Notes under the pieces: generated by a model
What the model saw: the letters and a program-made list of their open reading frames with translations, nothing else
Told to the model about the DNA's origin: nothing
Databases searched by the model: none
Assembly: GCA_038745625.1 (NCBI GenBank)
Contig: JBCDLG010000139.1
Location: forward strand, 1 to 7,106
Direction: 5' to 3'
Source: Parvularcula sp038745625
GTDB taxonomy: Bacteria > Pseudomonadota > Alphaproteobacteria > Caulobacterales > Parvularculaceae
DNA length: 7,106 bases
In this document: piece by piece, positions 6,534 through 7,106 of the stretch
Layout of the letters: every line of letters starts with the position of its first letter
How positions within the stretch are numbered: position 1 is the first letter of the stretch
Translations under genes and position numbers: made by a program

Positions 6534-6760
6534 AGCTCCGCGATCTCCTTCTTGAGCGCCTCAACCTCGGCCCGCAGCGTCGCGGCGAGCCCCTCCACCA
6601 CCTCGAACTCCTCGCGGGTGACAAGGTCCTGATCGGCGAGGAAGCGCTGCAATTGGCTATGCAGCACCGTCTCCGCCTCGCGCCGCACGCCGTCCGCCGT
6701 CCCGGCAGCCTCGGCAATGATCTTAGCCACGCCGTCAAAAAGGGGAGATTTGGTCTGCAT
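6518..6760 (-). CDS. ubiK: UbiK/BMFP-family accessory factor (ubiquinone biosynthesis)
   Basis: This 80-residue protein matches the BMFP family (E. coli UbiK, formerly YqiC; Brucella membrane fusogenic protein). UbiK supports aerobic ubiquinone synthesis and interacts with lipids and the Ubi complex; that role is known from enterobacteria and inferred here. Visible features: PLFDGVAKIIAEAAG at 6-20, an amphipathic first half typical of the family; LVTREEFEVVEGLAATLRA at 46-64, the family's (V/T)REEF signature; and a C-terminal trimeric-type coiled coil with regular Leu/Val heptads to about residue 77. ATG at 6760 has an AAGGA 10 nt upstream (6771-6775). It is the first minus-strand gene after the divergent MarR gene. 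Its stop lies within an inverted repeat, with DUF1800 43 nt further on. Confidence 0.88.
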   Translation of the reverse strand: MQTKSPLFDGVAKIIAEAAGTADGVRREAETVLHSQLQRFLADQDLVTREEFEVVEGLAATLRAEVEALKKEIAELKSGA

Positions 6761-6791
6761 CGCTGCTCAGTCCTTGCGCTCTTTGTTATCC

Positions 6792-6822
6792 ACTATGTTC
6801 GCATGGCGGGGCCGCCGGTCAA
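6792..6822 (-). promoter_or_regulatory. Possible promoter for ubiK
   Basis: On the minus strand, TTGACC (6817-6822, five of six to the -35 consensus) is followed after 19 bp by CATAGT (6792-6797, four of six to the -10). This would start transcription about 25 nt before the ubiK ATG. The spacer is long and the -10 weak, so the call is tentative. It lies about 70 bp from the MarR palindrome and would not be directly covered by it. Confidence 0.3.
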
Positions 6823-6885
6823 GCCAGCCAATCCCTACGGAGATGCGTTGCGGGCGCACAAAGCGTCGCGCTTGTCTCGGCACTC

Positions 6886-6913
6886 TTGATTTATAACAGC
6901 ACTTATATATAAG
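6886..6913 (+). promoter_or_regulatory. Possible promoter for the MarR-family gene
   Basis: TTGATT (6886-6891) and TATAAG (6908-6913) are 16 bp apart. Transcription from this pair would begin at or next to the ATG, giving an almost leaderless mRNA that loses the AAGGA. A second -10 candidate, TATAAC (6892-6897), has no good -35 but would leave a short leader that keeps the AAGGA. The sequence cannot decide between them; both lie in or against the palindrome. Confidence 0.35.
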
Positions 6914-6922
6914 GACTGTTAT
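6893..6922. promoter_or_regulatory. 30-bp imperfect palindrome, likely MarR autoregulatory operator
   Basis: The core CTTATATATAAG (6902-6913) is a perfect 12-bp palindrome. Outer arms ATAACAG (6893-6899) and CTGTTAT (6916-6922) are perfectly complementary and share the same centre at 6907.5. Only two position pairs (6900/6915 and 6901/6914) fail, so 26 of 30 bases are symmetric. It covers the likely -10 region, the AAGGA at 6911-6915 and the first bases of the ATG. MarR dimers typically bind AT-rich palindromes in their own promoters; binding by the adjacent product is inferred. Confidence 0.75.
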
Positions 6923-7106
6923 GATGAGACGAACCGCAGATGGTCTCGGCACACAGCTGAGGCGCCTTCTTGAGCTTCTTGATGGGGAGCTGGAGCAGAT
7001 CTACCGCCAGGACCATCCCTTCTACACCCCGCGCTTCACCCCGGTGATGAAAGCACTCGCCGCGGACGAGCCCTTGTCGATCAAAGCGATCGCCGAGCGC
7101 TCCAGC
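6921..7106 (+). CDS. MarR-family transcriptional regulator, N-terminal fragment (cut by window edge)
   Basis: Sixty-two codons are present and run off the right edge. The opening fits a MarR dimerisation helix (GTQLRRLLELLDGELEQIY at residues 10-28), then FTPVMKALAADEPLSI at 39-54 and IKAIAERSS at 54-62, which is the first helix of a winged helix-turn-helix. Family members are dimeric DNA-binding repressors or activators that often respond to small ligands; no ligand can be assigned, and the longer variants fused to an acetyltransferase domain cannot be excluded because the C-terminus is missing. Two ATGs lie in tandem: the AAGGA is 5 nt from 6921 and 8 nt from 6924, so the second may be the real start. 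The gene diverges from ubiK across 160 bp and carries a large palindrome over its start. Confidence 0.75.
   Translation, partial: MMRRTADGLGTQLRRLLELLDGELEQIYRQDHPFYTPRFTPVMKALAADEPLSIKAIAERSS

Noticed and set aside
6805..6816. GC-rich inverted repeat GGCGG-GG-CCGCC as a terminator
   Set aside because: The 2-nt loop is too short for that pairing, there is no U-run, and it falls inside the candidate ubiK promoter spacer.
6803..6889. 28-codon plus-strand open frame (starting MAGPPVKPANPYG) between ubiK and the MarR gene
   Set aside because: No ribosome binding site, no recognised family, and it is the end of a long open frame antisense to ubiK and DUF1800. It also overlaps the candidate ubiK promoter.

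Overview
The window is a compact stretch of bacterial chromosome, and its gene families and order point to an alphaproteobacterium. The clues are xseB followed by dxs, a YbjN-domain protein of the type common in alphaproteobacteria, proC, a UbiK/BMFP-type small protein, and a G+C content that looks to be about 60% by eye. I cannot place it below class from the sequence alone. I saw no rRNA, tRNA, CRISPR array, insertion sequence or phage gene.

Layout. Positions 1-1945 (minus strand) hold a likely transcription unit that reads proC, a histidine phosphatase-family protein, xseB (exonuclease VII small subunit) and the first 47 codons of dxs, which runs off the left edge. Positions 1993-2733 (plus strand) hold a queuosine-precursor transporter of the YhhQ family, starting at TTG and diverging from proC. 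Its stop codon overlaps that of a convergent YbjN-domain gene (2730-3233, minus). A 212-bp gap (3234-3445) has no gene but contains three perfect inverted repeats. Positions 3446-6474 (minus) hold a translationally coupled pair of exported proteins of unknown function, DUF1800 then DUF1501. Upstream of them is ubiK (6518-6760, minus). A MarR-family regulator starts divergently at 6921 and runs off the right edge.

How the genes relate. Most are housekeeping genes: proline synthesis (proC), DNA repair (xseB), isoprenoid precursors (dxs), queuosine salvage (yhhQ) and ubiquinone synthesis (ubiK). From memory of alphaproteobacterial genomes, ubiK, ybjN and proC are often neighbours. Here the DUF1800-DUF1501 pair and yhhQ separate them, which suggests two insertions into an older cluster. 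The pair is the main accessory element: one protein carries a twin-arginine signal and the other a Sec-type signal, so they probably act together outside the cytoplasm.

The points most worth a second look are: a 30-bp near-perfect palindrome that covers the MarR gene's likely promoter, ribosome binding site and start codon; an extreme G/T third-position bias in the dxs fragment (45 of 47 codons), unlike its neighbours; and the exported DUF1800/DUF1501 pair. I did not find a clear new defence or mobile system.
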